64,000 nt of DNA from Pseudomonadota bacterium (GTDB taxonomy: Bacteria; Pseudomonadota; Alphaproteobacteria; Rhizobiales; Xanthobacteraceae). Below the pieces are notes generated by a model. The model worked only from the letters and a program-made list of their open reading frames with translations. It had not been told where the DNA came from and did no database searches. The DNA is taken from the NCBI GenBank assembly GCA_023387735.1, contig JAEWHP010000017.1, positions 1-64,000 of the forward strand, written 5' to 3'. The position numbers and the translations under genes were made by a program. Positions within the stretch are counted from its first letter, which is position 1; each line of letters begins with the position of its first letter. Shown one piece after another: positions 17,558 through 27,982 of this stretch.

Positions 17558-18280
17558 ATGTCCGTTACCCCCACCAAAGCCATGGTCCTCGCCGCCGGTC
17601 TCGGCCTGCGCATGCGCCCGTTGACCGACCACATGCCGAAGCCGCTGGTGCGCGTTGCCGGCCAGCCGCTGCTCGATCACGTGCTGGACAAGCTCGCCGG
17701 CGCCGGTGTCACCGAGGCAGTGGTCAATGTGCATTATCTGCCGGACCAGATCATCCAGCATACGGCCACCCGCTCCAGGCCCCGCATCATCATCTCCGAT
17801 GAGCGCGACGTGGTGCTGGGCACCGGTGGCGCCGTCGTTAAGGCATTGCCCCTGCTTGGCAAGGATCCATTTTTTCATGTCAACGCCGACACGATGTGGA
17901 TCGACGGCGTGCGGCCCAACCTGACGCGATTGGCCGAAGCCTTCGATCCCAGGCGCATGGACATCCTGTTGCTGATGGCGCCGACCACCAGCAGCATCGG
18001 CTATTCCGGCCGCGGCGACTACGCGATGCTGGCTGACGGCGCGCTGCGCAAGCGCCGGGAGCATCAGGTGGTGCCGTTCGTCTATGCCGGCGCAGCGATC
18101 ATGTCGCCGTCGCTTTTTACCGGCGCACCGGCCGGCGAGTTCTCGCTGACAAAAATGTTCGACCGCGCCAACGAGCAGGAGCGCCTGTTCGGCCTGCGGC
18201 TCGACGGCGTCTGGATGCATGTCGGAACCCCCGACGCGGTCCAGGCCGCGGAAGAGGCGTTTCTGGAAAGCGTGGCGTAG
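17558..18280 (+). CDS. murU: MurU-like sugar-1-phosphate nucleotidylyltransferase
   Basis: A 240-residue nucleotidyltransferase with the signature LAAGLGLRMRPLTDHMPKPL at the N-terminus, NVHYLPDQI, and a metal/substrate segment HVNADTMWIDG. Length and position after an AmgK-type kinase fit MurU, which makes UDP-MurNAc from MurNAc-1-phosphate and UTP in the recycling route that bypasses de novo synthesis. Several in-frame starts exist upstream; ATG 17558 (MSVTPTKAMVLAAG) best fits the family. A mannose-1-phosphate guanylyltransferase is the alternative reading by similarity alone. Confidence 0.85.
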   Translation: MSVTPTKAMVLAAGLGLRMRPLTDHMPKPLVRVAGQPLLDHVLDKLAGAGVTEAVVNVHYLPDQIIQHTATRSRPRIIISDERDVVLGTGGAVVKALPLLGKDPFFHVNADTMWIDGVRPNLTRLAEAFDPRRMDILLLMAPTTSSIGYSGRGDYAMLADGALRKRREHQVVPFVYAGAAIMSPSLFTGAPAGEFSLTKMFDRANEQERLFGLRLDGVWMHVGTPDAVQAAEEAFLESVA

Positions 18281-18309
18281 CGCTGGATCCCACAGGATGC
18301 GGTGTCAGA

Positions 18310-18412
18310 CCTCATCCTGAGGAGCGCGCATTTGCGCGCATCTCGAAGGATGAATGGCACCAGCGGGGCCTCATGGTTCGAGACGGCGCTGCGCGCCTCC
18401 TCACCATGAGGG
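18310..18412. repeat. Dispersed long imperfect palindrome, copy 2
   Basis: It opens CCTCATCCTGAGGAGCGCGC and closes CGCCTCCTCACCATGAGG, with CATCTCGAAGGATG and CCTCATGGTTCGAGACGGCG inside. These are the modules of 2966-3105 read in the opposite direction. It lies between murU and addB and may form a stable RNA hairpin after murU. Confidence 0.75.
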
Positions 18413-18507
18413 TTTACCAACAGTGAGTAACGGGGGTTACTCGCCCCCGCCCATGACCTTCCCTTGCTACCTCCCTATATTGCCCCTGACCTCGAATCAG
18501 GAAGCCC

Positions 18508-21500
18508 ATGCGCGTTTTCAGCGTTCCCGTATCCGTGCCGTTCCTGCGCACCGTCATCGCTGCGCTGATCGATGGCCGGCTGGTCGATGGCTTCGAGGCG
18601 CGTGCGAACCCGCTCAATCTCGCACGCGCCACGCTCTATCTGCCGACCCGGCGCGCCGGGCGCCGGGCGCGGGAAATCTTTCTCGACGAATTGAAGACCG
18701 ATGCGGCGATCCTGCCGCGCATCGTCGCCCTCGGCGAGATCGACGAAGATGAACTCGCATTCTCCGAGGGCGCCGAACAATTCGGCGGCGTGGCGCCGCT
18801 CGACCTTCCGCCCAAGCTGAGCGAACTCGAGCGCCGCCTGACGCTGGCGCATCTGGTGGCGGCGTGGGCGAAAAGTCCAGTGTCGGCGCCGCTCGTCGTC
18901 GGCGGCCCGGCATCGACGCTGGCGCTGGCCGGCGACCTGGCGCGGCTGATGGACGACATGGTCACGCGCGGCGTCGCATGGGAAGCGCTCGACAAACTGG
19001 TGCCGGACCAGTTCGACAAATACTGGCAGAACTCGCTCGAATTCCTGCGCATCGCGCGCAAGATCTGGCCGGAACATCTGAAGGAAATCGGCCGCATCGA
19101 ACCCGCCGAACGCCGCGACCGCCTGATCGAAGCCGAAGCTGCACGCCTCACCGCGCATCATGAGGGACCAGTGATCGCGGCAGGCTCGACCGGCTCGATG
19201 CCGGCGACCGCAAAATTCCTCACCGCCGTTGCGGGCCTGAAGCTGGGCGCGGTGGTGCTGCCGGGACTCGACACCGATCTCGACGACGAGGCGTGGCAGA
19301 CGATCGGCGGCGTCAGGGACGCGCAGGGGCGGTTCACCTCGCAGCCTTCCTCGAACCATCCGCAATTCGCGATGCAGGGATTGCTCGATCGATTCGGCAT
19401 CAGGCGGAGCGACGTGGAGATCCTTGGAACGCCGGCGCCGCAGGGACGCGACGTGCTGGTGTCGGAGACGATGCGCCCTTCCAGCGCGACCGAGCAATGG
19501 CATGACCGGCTGGCACGGCCAGATGTCGCGGCGAAGATCGCCGCCGGCATGACCGGCCTTGCGGTCGTGGAGGCGCCCAACTCTGAAATGGAAGCGCTGG
19601 CGATCGCGGTGGCGATGCGCGAGGCGCGGCATCTTGGCAAATCGGCCGCGCTGGTGACGCCCGATCGCGCCCTGGCGCGGCGGGTGATGGCGGCGCTGAC
19701 GCGATGGAATCTCGAGTTCGACGATTCCGGCGGCGATGCGCTACTCGATACGCCGGCCGGCATTTTTGCCCGCCTCACCGCCGAGGCTGCGGCCAGGGGG
19801 TTGGAGCCGCCGGCGCTGCTGGCGCTGCTGAAGCATCCGCTGTTTCGGCTGGACCGTGCGCATGGCGCGCACAGGCGCGCCGTCGAGGTACTTGAGCTCG
19901 CGGTGCTGCGCGGCACCCGTCCACAGGCAGGAAGCGGCGGACTTGCGCGCGACTTCGATCGCTTCCGCACGGAGCTCCGAAAACTCCGGAACAACGAGAC
20001 CTCGTCGCTTCACGCCGCCGAGCAGCGCGCGAGGTTGAAAGACCACGAACTCGATCAGGCGCAAGCGCTGATCGCAGCCTTGCAAAAAGCGTTGGCGCCG
20101 CTGGAAAGCGTCGCATCGTCGAAGCCGCATGACTTCGCCGAACTGGCGCACCGTCATCGCGAAGCGCTGATGACCCTCTCGACTGACCATAACGGCGTCG
20201 CGGTCGTCTTCGAGGAAAGTCAGGGCTCCGCGCTCGCGATGGCGTTCGACGACCTGCTGGCCGAGGAGAAGCCGAGCGGCCTGATGACGCAGCTCGGCGA
20301 TTACCCCGAAGTGTTCCAGACCGCCTTTGCCGACCGCATGGTGCGGCGGCCGGAATCGGCGAGCGCGCATCTGCATATCTATGGCCAGCTCGAAGCGCGG
20401 TTGACCGAGTCCGACCGCGTCATCCTCGGCGGCCTGGTCGAGGGCGTGTGGCCGCCGGCGCCGCGCGTCGATCCCTGGCTGAGCCGGCCGATGCGCCATG
20501 AGCTCGGCCTCGATCTTCCGGAGCGGCGTATCGGCCTGTCCGCGCATGACTTCGCGCAACTGCTGGGAACGAAAGATGTCGTCCTGACCCATTCGGCGAA
20601 GGTCGGCGGTGCGCCCGCGGTGGCCTCGCGCTTTCTCCACCGGCTGGAGGCTGTCGCCGGTGAAGAACGCTGGAAAGACGCCAAGGATGCCGGCAAAGAC
20701 TATGTCCGCTTCGCCGCCGAACTCGACCAGCCCGACGAGGTAAAGCCGATCGACCAGCCGGCGCCGAAGCCGCCGCTCGCGGCGCGTCCGTTGAAACTGT
20801 CGGTCACCGCGATCGAGGACTGGCTGCGCGATCCCTACACGATTTATGCGAAATACATCCTGCGGCTGGATTCGCTGGATCCCGTCGACATGCCGCTGTC
20901 GGCAGCCGATCGCGGCTCCGCGATCCATGAGGCGCTCGGCGAATTCACCCAGACCTTTGCCGCCGCCCTTCCCGACCAGCCGGCATTGGCGCTGCGCCGC
21001 ATCGGCGCTAAATATTTTGAGCCACTGATGGAGCGACCCGAGGCAAAGGCGCTGTGGTGGCCGCGGTTCCAGCGCATCGCCGGATGGTTTGCCGATTGGG
21101 AGCTGGCGCGGCGCGGCGATATCGAGAGAATTGCCGCCGAGATCCGGGGCGAGATCGGCATTCCCCTCGACAACGCGCGGACCTTCATGCTCTCCGCGCG
21201 CGCCGACCGCATCGAGCAGCGCCATGACGGCAGCTTTGCGATCCTCGACTACAAGACCGGGCAGCCGCCGACCGGCAAACAGGTACGTATGGGACTGTCG
21301 CCGCAGCTGACCCTGGAAGCCGCGATCCTGCGCGAAGGCGGCTTCGAGGGGATCGATGCCGGATCGTCCGTCGGCGAACTCGTCTATGTCAGGCTCAGCG
21401 GCAACAACCCGCCGGGCGAGCAGCGGTCGCTCGAATTGAAGATCAGGAACAACGACACGCCGCAGCAGCCCGACGAGGCCGCTGATTACGCCCGCGCGCA

Positions 21501-21654
21501 GCTCGAAATTCTCATTCGTAAATTCGACAACGAGAATGAACCCTACACGTCACTGAACCTGTCGATGTGGTCGAACCGCTACGGCAGCTATGACGACCTC
21601 GCCCGCATCAAGGAGTGGTCGGCGGCCGGCGGACTGGGGATCGAGGAATGGTGA
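18508..21654 (+). CDS. addB: Double-strand break repair protein AddB
   Basis: A 1048-residue alphaproteobacterial-type AddB, partner of AddA in the helicase-nuclease that resects double-strand breaks for RecA. The N-terminal LYLPTRRAGRRAREIF is typical of this group; I see no intact Walker A there. A C-terminal PD-(D/E)xK nuclease is marked by GSAIHEALGEF and FAILDYKTGQPP (catalytic D and K), followed by LSPQLTLEAAI. The Cys residues of the iron-sulfur staple in Firmicutes AddB are not apparent. It ends in ATGGTGA, where addA starts. Confidence 0.93.
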   Translation: MRVFSVPVSVPFLRTVIAALIDGRLVDGFEARANPLNLARATLYLPTRRAGRRAREIFLDELKTDAAILPRIVALGEIDEDELAFSEGAEQFGGVAPLDLPPKLSELERRLTLAHLVAAWAKSPVSAPLVVGGPASTLALAGDLARLMDDMVTRGVAWEALDKLVPDQFDKYWQNSLEFLRIARKIWPEHLKEIGRIEPAERRDRLIEAEAARLTAHHEGPVIAAGSTGSMPATAKFLTAVAGLKLGAVVLPGLDTDLDDEAWQTIGGVRDAQGRFTSQPSSNHPQFAMQGLLDRFGIRRSDVEILGTPAPQGRDVLVSETMRPSSATEQWHDRLARPDVAAKIAAGMTGLAVVEAPNSEMEALAIAVAMREARHLGKSAALVTPDRALARRVMAALTRWNLEFDDSGGDALLDTPAGIFARLTAEAAARGLEPPALLALLKHPLFRLDRAHGAHRRAVEVLELAVLRGTRPQAGSGGLARDFDRFRTELRKLRNNETSSLHAAEQRARLKDHELDQAQALIAALQKALAPLESVASSKPHDFAELAHRHREALMTLSTDHNGVAVVFEESQGSALAMAFDDLLAEEKPSGLMTQLGDYPEVFQTAFADRMVRRPESASAHLHIYGQLEARLTESDRVILGGLVEGVWPPAPRVDPWLSRPMRHELGLDLPERRIGLSAHDFAQLLGTKDVVLTHSAKVGGAPAVASRFLHRLEAVAGEERWKDAKDAGKDYVRFAAELDQPDEVKPIDQPAPKPPLAARPLKLSVTAIEDWLRDPYTIYAKYILRLDSLDPVDMPLSAADRGSAIHEALGEFTQTFAAALPDQPALALRRIGAKYFEPLMERPEAKALWWPRFQRIAGWFADWELARRGDIERIAAEIRGEIGIPLDNARTFMLSARADRIEQRHDGSFAILDYKTGQPPTGKQVRMGLSPQLTLEAAILREGGFEGIDAGSSVGELVYVRLSGNNPPGEQRSLELKIRNNDTPQQPDEAADYARAQLEILIRKFDNENEPYTSLNLSMWSNRYGSYDDLARIKEWSAAGGLGIEEW

Positions 21655-24600
21655 AGGCGCCCCGCATTATCCCCGACGCCGTTCGCGCCACGCAGGCGCG
21701 CGCGTCCGATCCGGCAGCCTCCGCCTTCGTCTCGGCGAATGCGGGATCCGGCAAGACCCACGTGCTGGTGCAGCGCGTGATCCGGCTGCTGCTCAGCGAC
21801 GTTCCGCCGGAAAAGATCCTCTGCATCACCTTCACCAAGGCCGCCGCCGCCAACATGGCGGAGCGGGTGTTTACGACGCTCGGGCAATGGGTGACGCTGG
21901 ATGATGCTGCGCTCGACGCAGCGATCGGCGAAGCCGGCATTGCGAATCCCTCCGCGAGGCTGCGCAAGTCGGCACGCAAACTGTTCGCCTGCGCGCTGGA
22001 GACGCCCGGCGGGCTGAAGGTGCAGACCATCCACGCGCTGTGCACGCGGCTGCTGCAGCAATTTCCGTTCGAGGCCAACGTGCCGGCGCGCTTCGCCGTG
22101 CTCGACGACCGCGACCAGAACGAGATGATGGAGCGCGCCAATCTGGCCGTATTCCTCGAAGCGTCGCGCAACCCCGAAAGCGCCACCGGACGCGCGCTGC
22201 TGACGGCGATGGCGAGCGCCGCCGACGTCACCTTCAAGGACGTGATCCGCGAGGCGTGTCTGAGCCGCGATCATTTCATGGCGTGGACGGACGCCGCCGG
22301 CACCGCGCATACCGCTGCAGGACAGGTGTCCGCGGCGCTCGGCGTCAGCCCCAATGATCGCATCGAGGACGTCGAACGCGATATCGTCGACGGCCCGAAC
22401 CTGCCGCGGTCGCGCTGGAGGGAGATCGCATCGGTTCTCGATACGAGCAGCAAGGCCGACCAAAAGCAGGCGGATCGGCTTCGCGAGGCACTGGCATTTA
22501 CCGGGGCTGCCCAGGTCGACGAGTATCTCGGAGTATTTCTCACCGACGAACGCACGCCGAGAGCAACTGTTGTCACTAACAGCTTCGTCAAGAAGAACGC
22601 TGCCGTTGGTCGACTATTCGATTCGGAAATCACGCGCCTCACGGCCCTGATCAACAAGCGCCGCGCGGTGATCGCCCGCGACCGCACCGAGGCGCTGCTG
22701 CATATCGCCACCGCGGCCGCGGCCAACTACCGGCGCGAGAAGCTGGAGCGCGGCCTGCTCGACTATGACGACCTGATCGACAAGACGCTGGCGATGCTCG
22801 ACAGCGTCTCCGCGGGCTGGGTGCACTACAAGCTCGACCGCGGCGTCGATCATGTGCTGATCGACGAGGCGCAGGACACCAGCCCCCGCCAATGGGACAT
22901 CGTCGCCCATATCATTTCCGAATTCACCTCCGGAGCCGGCGCCCGCGATGGCGTGGTGCGCACGGTGTTCGCGGTCGGCGACGAGAAGCAGTCGATCTTC
23001 TCGTTCCAGGGCGCGGCGCCACGCGAATTCGACCTGAGGCGTCGCGCGCTCAAGAAGAAGTTCGAGGACGCCGGACTGAAATTCGATCCGGTGTCCTTTA
23101 CCTATTCGTTCCGCTCAGGACCTGCGATCCTGCATGCGGTCGATCACGTGTTCCGCGAGCAGGACATTTTCCGCAGCATCCATGCGGTCGAGACCGGACA
23201 TCCGATTCACCATGCGCTCGAAGACGCTGGCCCCGGAGTGATCGATCTCTGGGAGCTCGCCGTGAGCGACGACAGGCAGGACATCGAAGGCTGGCGCGCG
23301 CCGTTTGACGGCATCGCCGCAACCAGTCCGGAGGTGAAGCTGGCGCGGCGCATCCAGGCCGAAATCAAGTCGCTGGTCGACGGCCGCACCATGACCGGCA
23401 GCAAAGGCGGCCGCCGGCCGCTGCGCTATGGCGACATGCTGGTGCTGGTGCGACGGCGCGGCAACGCGTTCGACGCCGTGATCCAGGCGCTGAAGCACGC
23501 CGGCATTCCCGTGGCCGGCGCCGACCGCCTCAAGCTGACCGAGCACATCGCGATCATCGACCTGATGAACCTTGCGGATGCGCTGCTGCTGCCGCAGGAC
23601 GACCTCGCGCTGGCGGTGGCGCTGAAGAGCCCGCTGTTCGGCCTGACCGACGACAATCTGTTCACGCTCGCCTGGGAGCGCAAGGGATCGTTGCGATCGG
23701 CGCTGTCCGAGCGCGCCGCGACCGATGGCCGGCTGCGCGATGCGCTGTGGCGGCTCGAGCAATGCGAACGCCGGTTCGTCAGCGAAACGCCGTTCACGTT
23801 CTACGCCTGGCTGCTCGGCGGCGACGGCGGGCGCGCACGCATGCTGCGGCGGCTGGGACACGAGGCCAACGACGCGCTCGACGAATTTCTGGAGCTCGCG
23901 CTCAACTATGAGCGCAAGGCGCCGGCCTCGCTGCAGGGCTACTTGGCGTGGCTGCGCGCCGCTGACACCGAAGTGAAGCGCGACATGGAGATCTCGCGCG
24001 ACGAAGTGCGCGTCATGACCGTGCATGGCGCCAAGGGCCTGGAAGCTTCCGTCGTGTTCATGGTGGACACCACGACATCGCCTTCCGACACGCAGCGGCT
24101 GCGGCTGATCAACCTGCCGCAGGGTAACGCCGGCCCGCACGCGCCGGGGGTCGTGGTCTGGGCCGGGCGGAAGGCCGAAGATCCGCCAGCGGTCGCCGCG
24201 GCGCGCACGGCGATGCTCGCTGACACCGAGGATGAATATCGCCGGCTGCTCTATGTCGCGATGACGCGCGCGGCGGACCGGCTGATCATCGGCGGCTGCC
24301 TGCCGGGTAACATGAGGAGTGTCCGGGAAGAGTCCTGGTACGATTTGATCAGCAAAGGCCTCGAACGTTCCGAGTTGCAGTTTCAGGAAATCCAGACCGC
24401 TGCCGGGTTGGTGAAACGCTACACGCGTCCGGAGGAAGCGGCGCCCGCGGCCGGCGCCGCAGCCACGGCAGAACCAACCGCGCCGGTCGTCCTGCCATCA
24501 TGGCTGCTGACCCCGGCGCAGCCGGAGCGCTCGGCGGAAAGCCTGTTGCGGCCATCGGACCCCGCCGACAGCGACAGCCATCAGGTACGCACCGCCGAGT

Positions 24601-25175
24601 CGCTGATGCAGCGTACCCGCGCCCTGCAACGCGGCACGCTGGTGCACCGGCTGCTGCAATCGCTGCCCGACATCGCCACCGAGCGACGCCGCGACGCCGC
24701 GCTGGCCTATCTCGCCCGCAACGCCGGCGGCTGGGCCGCGGAGGAACAGCAGGCGCTCGCGGAGCGTACGCTGGCGTTGATTGCGGATGCGCGGTTCGCG
24801 CCGGTGTTCGCCCCCGGCAGCCGCGCCGAGGTCTCGATCGTCGGACGGCTGGAGCGGCCGGGCAGCCGACCGGCGCTGGTCTCCGGGCAGATCGACCGCC
24901 TCGTGGTCACCGAAAGCGAAGTCCTGATCGTCGATTTCAAGACCAACCACGCCCCGCCGAGCGACCCCGCCGAGGCCCCGCGGGGCTATGTCCGCCAGCT
25001 CGCGCTGTACCGCGCGGTCTTGACCAAACTTTATCCCCAGCGGCCGATCCGCGCCGCGCTGCTCTGGACCGAAACCCCTGAATTCATGGAGATTTCCGCC
25101 TCCGCGCTGGAAGCCGAGCTGGCATCCTATCATCTCGGCGTGACCGCGCTTGACCCGGCAGGATCGCGTTCATAG
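21648..25175 (+). CDS. addA: Double-strand break repair helicase AddA
   Basis: A 1175-residue UvrD/Rep-type 3'-5' helicase with a C-terminal RecB-family nuclease. Helicase motifs in order: I ANAGSGKTHVL, Ia ITFTKAAAANMAERV, II VLIDEAQDTSP, III VGDEKQSIFSFQGA, V MTVHGAKGLEA, VI YVAMTRAADRL. The nuclease motif is GQIDRL then LIVDFKTNHAP, QLALY. The start at 21648 lies inside the addB stop region, so the subunits are translationally coupled. trxA follows 69 bp later. Confidence 0.96.
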   Translation: MVKAPRIIPDAVRATQARASDPAASAFVSANAGSGKTHVLVQRVIRLLLSDVPPEKILCITFTKAAAANMAERVFTTLGQWVTLDDAALDAAIGEAGIANPSARLRKSARKLFACALETPGGLKVQTIHALCTRLLQQFPFEANVPARFAVLDDRDQNEMMERANLAVFLEASRNPESATGRALLTAMASAADVTFKDVIREACLSRDHFMAWTDAAGTAHTAAGQVSAALGVSPNDRIEDVERDIVDGPNLPRSRWREIASVLDTSSKADQKQADRLREALAFTGAAQVDEYLGVFLTDERTPRATVVTNSFVKKNAAVGRLFDSEITRLTALINKRRAVIARDRTEALLHIATAAAANYRREKLERGLLDYDDLIDKTLAMLDSVSAGWVHYKLDRGVDHVLIDEAQDTSPRQWDIVAHIISEFTSGAGARDGVVRTVFAVGDEKQSIFSFQGAAPREFDLRRRALKKKFEDAGLKFDPVSFTYSFRSGPAILHAVDHVFREQDIFRSIHAVETGHPIHHALEDAGPGVIDLWELAVSDDRQDIEGWRAPFDGIAATSPEVKLARRIQAEIKSLVDGRTMTGSKGGRRPLRYGDMLVLVRRRGNAFDAVIQALKHAGIPVAGADRLKLTEHIAIIDLMNLADALLLPQDDLALAVALKSPLFGLTDDNLFTLAWERKGSLRSALSERAATDGRLRDALWRLEQCERRFVSETPFTFYAWLLGGDGGRARMLRRLGHEANDALDEFLELALNYERKAPASLQGYLAWLRAADTEVKRDMEISRDEVRVMTVHGAKGLEASVVFMVDTTTSPSDTQRLRLINLPQGNAGPHAPGVVVWAGRKAEDPPAVAAARTAMLADTEDEYRRLLYVAMTRAADRLIIGGCLPGNMRSVREESWYDLISKGLERSELQFQEIQTAAGLVKRYTRPEEAAPAAGAAATAEPTAPVVLPSWLLTPAQPERSAESLLRPSDPADSDSHQVRTAESLMQRTRALQRGTLVHRLLQSLPDIATERRRDAALAYLARNAGGWAAEEQQALAERTLALIADARFAPVFAPGSRAEVSIVGRLERPGSRPALVSGQIDRLVVTESEVLIVDFKTNHAPPSDPAEAPRGYVRQLALYRAVLTKLYPQRPIRAALLWTETPEFMEISASALEAELASYHLGVTALDPAGSRS

Positions 25176-25244
25176 GTTTGCCGCTATCATCCTAGGGGCG
25201 AATCTCCGCTGCGCCTCATCATTTCTAACCGAACGAGGTATTCC

Positions 25245-25565
25245 ATGGCCGTTGGCAAGGTTTCTGACGCCGATTTCGAAACCGAAGTGCTTAAAGCGGA
25301 AGGGCCGGTGGTCGTTGACTTCTGGGCCGAGTGGTGCGGCCCCTGCCGCATGATCGCCCCTGCCCTCGACGAGATTTCCGGCGCGATGGGCGACAAGGTC
25401 AAGATCGTCAAGCTGAACGTCGACGAGAGCCCGAAGACGGCCTCGAAATACGGCGTGATGTCGATCCCGACGCTGATGATCTTCAAGGGCGGCGAGATGG
25501 CCTCCCGCCAGGTCGGCGCGGCGCCGAAGCAGAAGCTGCAACAGTGGATCACCGCTGCTGTCTGA
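25245..25565 (+). CDS. trxA: Thioredoxin
   Basis: A 106-residue cytosolic thioredoxin with the redox site WCGPC in DFWAEWCGPCRMIAP and the cis-Pro loop MSIPTLMIF. It reduces protein disulfides with thioredoxin reductase. GAGG about 8 bases upstream fixes ATG 25245. It closes the divL-to-trxA run and is followed by a strong terminator. Confidence 0.97.
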   Translation: MAVGKVSDADFETEVLKAEGPVVVDFWAEWCGPCRMIAPALDEISGAMGDKVKIVKLNVDESPKTASKYGVMSIPTLMIFKGGEMASRQVGAAPKQKLQQWITAAV

Positions 25566-25590
25566 TTCGATCTTCGATTGCTGATTTTGA

Positions 25591-25620
25591 AACGGCCGGC
25601 ATTATGCCGGCCGTTTTGTT
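25591..25620 (+). terminator. Rho-independent terminator after trxA
   Basis: AACGGCCGGC and GCCGGCCGTT form a 10-bp GC-rich stem around a short ATTAT-type loop, followed by TTGTT. It lies 26 bp after the trxA stop and also between convergent genes, so it may act in both directions. Confidence 0.85.
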
Positions 25621-25648
25621 TTATGGGTCGTCTCGTAGCCGATGCCGA

Positions 25649-26395
25649 TCAGCAAACCCACCCCGTCGAAAGCACGGATGCAAATTCAGCGTAGCCGTTC
25701 CGTCGCGCCAATGCGGCCATCGTTTCGTGATCGTAAGGCACATGGCGAAACGTCACGCGCCATGACGCATCGGCCAATTCCAGAATTGCGTAACGCGCAT
25801 CGGGCGTCCCCGCCTCTATCAGGTGCGGAAACGGAACGTTGTAGGAAAAGCCGGGAACACCGACGCTGCCGGGATTGACCACCAGGCGTCCATCGCGGAG
25901 TCGCACTGCACGCGCGATATGGGTATGGGCACACAGAATCAGCGACTGCGAGATTCCCTCCGCCTCTTTTTCGATCGCCTCCAACGGAGACATCCTGACC
26001 GAGCCATCGGGCGTCACTGTCTCGAGCCAGTAGACATTATCGTCGGCAGGTGTGGCGTGGCAGAGAAACACCTGGTCGCGAAATATCCGCGTCGGTGGCA
26101 CCGCGCGTAACCAATCGAGATGCCGGTTCTCGAGCTGCGCATGGGCAGGCCGCTCCCACGAACCCATCTTCTCGGGCGGTCGATCGATCAGCCAGCGGTC
26201 ATGGTTGCCGAGCACGTGGACGGCATCGAGTGCCATCAGCGCGTCCATGGTTCGGCGCGCATCGAGGGGACCGCTCGCCATGTCTCCGAGGTTGACGATC
26301 TCGCCGATGCCCTGGGCGCGGATGTCGGCCAATACCGCTTCCAGCGCCAGATAGTTTCCGTGCACGTCGGCAATCGCCGCGAGACGCATGCTCAT
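25649..26395 (-). CDS. Calcineurin-like metallophosphoesterase
   Basis: A 248-residue two-metal phosphoesterase of the YfcE/MJ0936-like group. The metal ligands are in order: ADVHGN, VNLGDMASG, GNHDRW, FLCHATP and LCAHTHIA, then VVNPGSVG. ATG 26395 is preceded by GGGGA; two more Met codons follow within 15 residues. Family members act on phosphodiesters; this substrate is unknown. It is downstream of folC on the same strand (246 bp gap, nothing recognisable inside). Confidence 0.88.
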   Translation of the reverse strand: MSMRLAAIADVHGNYLALEAVLADIRAQGIGEIVNLGDMASGPLDARRTMDALMALDAVHVLGNHDRWLIDRPPEKMGSWERPAHAQLENRHLDWLRAVPPTRIFRDQVFLCHATPADDNVYWLETVTPDGSVRMSPLEAIEKEAEGISQSLILCAHTHIARAVRLRDGRLVVNPGSVGVPGFSYNVPFPHLIEAGTPDARYAILELADASWRVTFRHVPYDHETMAALARRNGYAEFASVLSTGWVC

Positions 26396-26641
26396 TTGAT
26401 CTATCCCCTGGGTTGTTTTTCGCAGCAAAAACAATGCATAGCGCCTACCTCATTTGGGTGAAGCCGCAGCGCAACATGCGCTTCTGATATTCAGCGCGAC
26501 CCGAGTTCCTTGTCGCCGCGCCAGATCGCCTTGGCTAGAAACTGAATGTACCGGGGCTGGCGAATTCATAAGCAATCGATATTTCTTCCCGGACCGCCGC
26601 TGGAAGCAATTCCAGCGGCATTTCATTTGGCCGCCAGGTAT

Positions 26642-27982
26642 TTATGCAGGCGGCGTGCCGTTGACGGCCAGCACATGGCCGGCGAGATAGAGCGATCCGG
26701 CAATCAGAATCCGCGGCGGCACTTCGTAGGCCAGGCGCGACAGCGCCTGCAGCGCGGCTTCGACGCTTGCCGCAGTTTCGACGCGCATGCCGAGCGCACG
26801 CGCCGCGTCTGCCAGGCGGTCTGGCGGCATCCCATTGTCGCGGCCGGGAATCTCCACCGCGATGATGTGGCGCGTCAGGCCGGCGAAATTGGCGAGGAAC
26901 GCACTCGCATCCTTGTTCGCCATCATGCCCGCGATCACCACCAGCGGGCGCGACACGCGCTCCTCGAGGTCGCCGAGCGCCGCCGCTGCGACACGGCCGC
27001 CTTCGGCGTTGTGTCCGCCGTCGAGCCAGATCTCGCAGCCCTTGGGCCCTTGATCGATTAGCGCGCCCGCGGCCAGCCGCTGCATCCGCGCCGGCCATTC
27101 GGCGCTGACGATGCCGGTTTCATAAGCGGACATCCCTATCTTGAAGGCATCGATCGCGCGCAACGTCGCAATCGCAAGTCCGGCATTGTCGAACTGATGC
27201 CGGCCGAAAAGTTTTGGCGCCGCGAGATCCATCAGGCCGCGCTCATCCTGATAGACCAGGCGTCCGCGCTCGACGCCGACATGCCATTGCTGCCCGGCCG
27301 CATGCAGCGGCGCGCGCATGCGCCCCGCCTGCGCCTCGATGACAGTCATCGCCTCCGGTACCTGTTCGGCGCAGACGACGTGCATGTTGCGCTTGATGAT
27401 GGCGGCTTTTTCGGCGGCAATCGCACTCAGCGAGTTACCGAGAAACTCCATGTGATCCATGCTGACCGGTGTGATGACGGTCGCGAGCGGCCTGTCGATG
27501 ACGTTGGTGGCATCGAGCCTTCCGCCAAGCCCGGTCTCCAGCAGCACCACATCGGCGTCATGCTGCGCAAACAGGCAAAACGCCGCCGCAGTCTGGATCT
27601 CGAAAATCGTGATCGGCTCGCTTTGGTTCGCCTGTTCGCACTGCTCCAGCGCCTGCCGCAGTTCAACATCGCTCGCCAGCCTGCCGCCGCCTCGCGCGCC
27701 GATACGGAAGCATTCGTTGATCCGCACCAGATAGGGCGAGGTGTAGACGTGGACACGCAGGCCTGCGGCCTCAAGGATCGCGCGCAAATAGGCGATGGTC
27801 GAACCCTTGCCATTGGTCCCGGCGACGTGGATCACCGGCGGCAGCACGCGCTCGGGATGATCCAGCCGCTGCAGCAGCCGCTGCATGCGCTCGAGGCCGA
27901 GATCGATCTGCTTCGGATGCAGCGCGGACAGCCGCGCGATCAACTCACCGATCGGCTCGGGGTTGGCGGCAGGCAAGTTCAC
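26642..27982 (-). CDS. folC: Bifunctional dihydrofolate/folylpolyglutamate synthase
   Basis: A 446-residue Mur-ligase-fold enzyme that joins glutamate to dihydropteroate and extends folate polyglutamates. P-loop HVAGTNGKGSTIAYLRAI, MDHMEFLGNS and the C-terminal WLDGGHNAEGG are present. The GTG start at 27982 overlaps the accD stop (GTGA), so translation is coupled. accD-folC after trpA is the usual Rhizobiales order. Confidence 0.95.
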   Translation of the reverse strand: MNLPAANPEPIGELIARLSALHPKQIDLGLERMQRLLQRLDHPERVLPPVIHVAGTNGKGSTIAYLRAILEAAGLRVHVYTSPYLVRINECFRIGARGGGRLASDVELRQALEQCEQANQSEPITIFEIQTAAAFCLFAQHDADVVLLETGLGGRLDATNVIDRPLATVITPVSMDHMEFLGNSLSAIAAEKAAIIKRNMHVVCAEQVPEAMTVIEAQAGRMRAPLHAAGQQWHVGVERGRLVYQDERGLMDLAAPKLFGRHQFDNAGLAIATLRAIDAFKIGMSAYETGIVSAEWPARMQRLAAGALIDQGPKGCEIWLDGGHNAEGGRVAAAALGDLEERVSRPLVVIAGMMANKDASAFLANFAGLTRHIIAVEIPGRDNGMPPDRLADAARALGMRVETAASVEAALQALSRLAYEVPPRILIAGSLYLAGHVLAVNGTPPA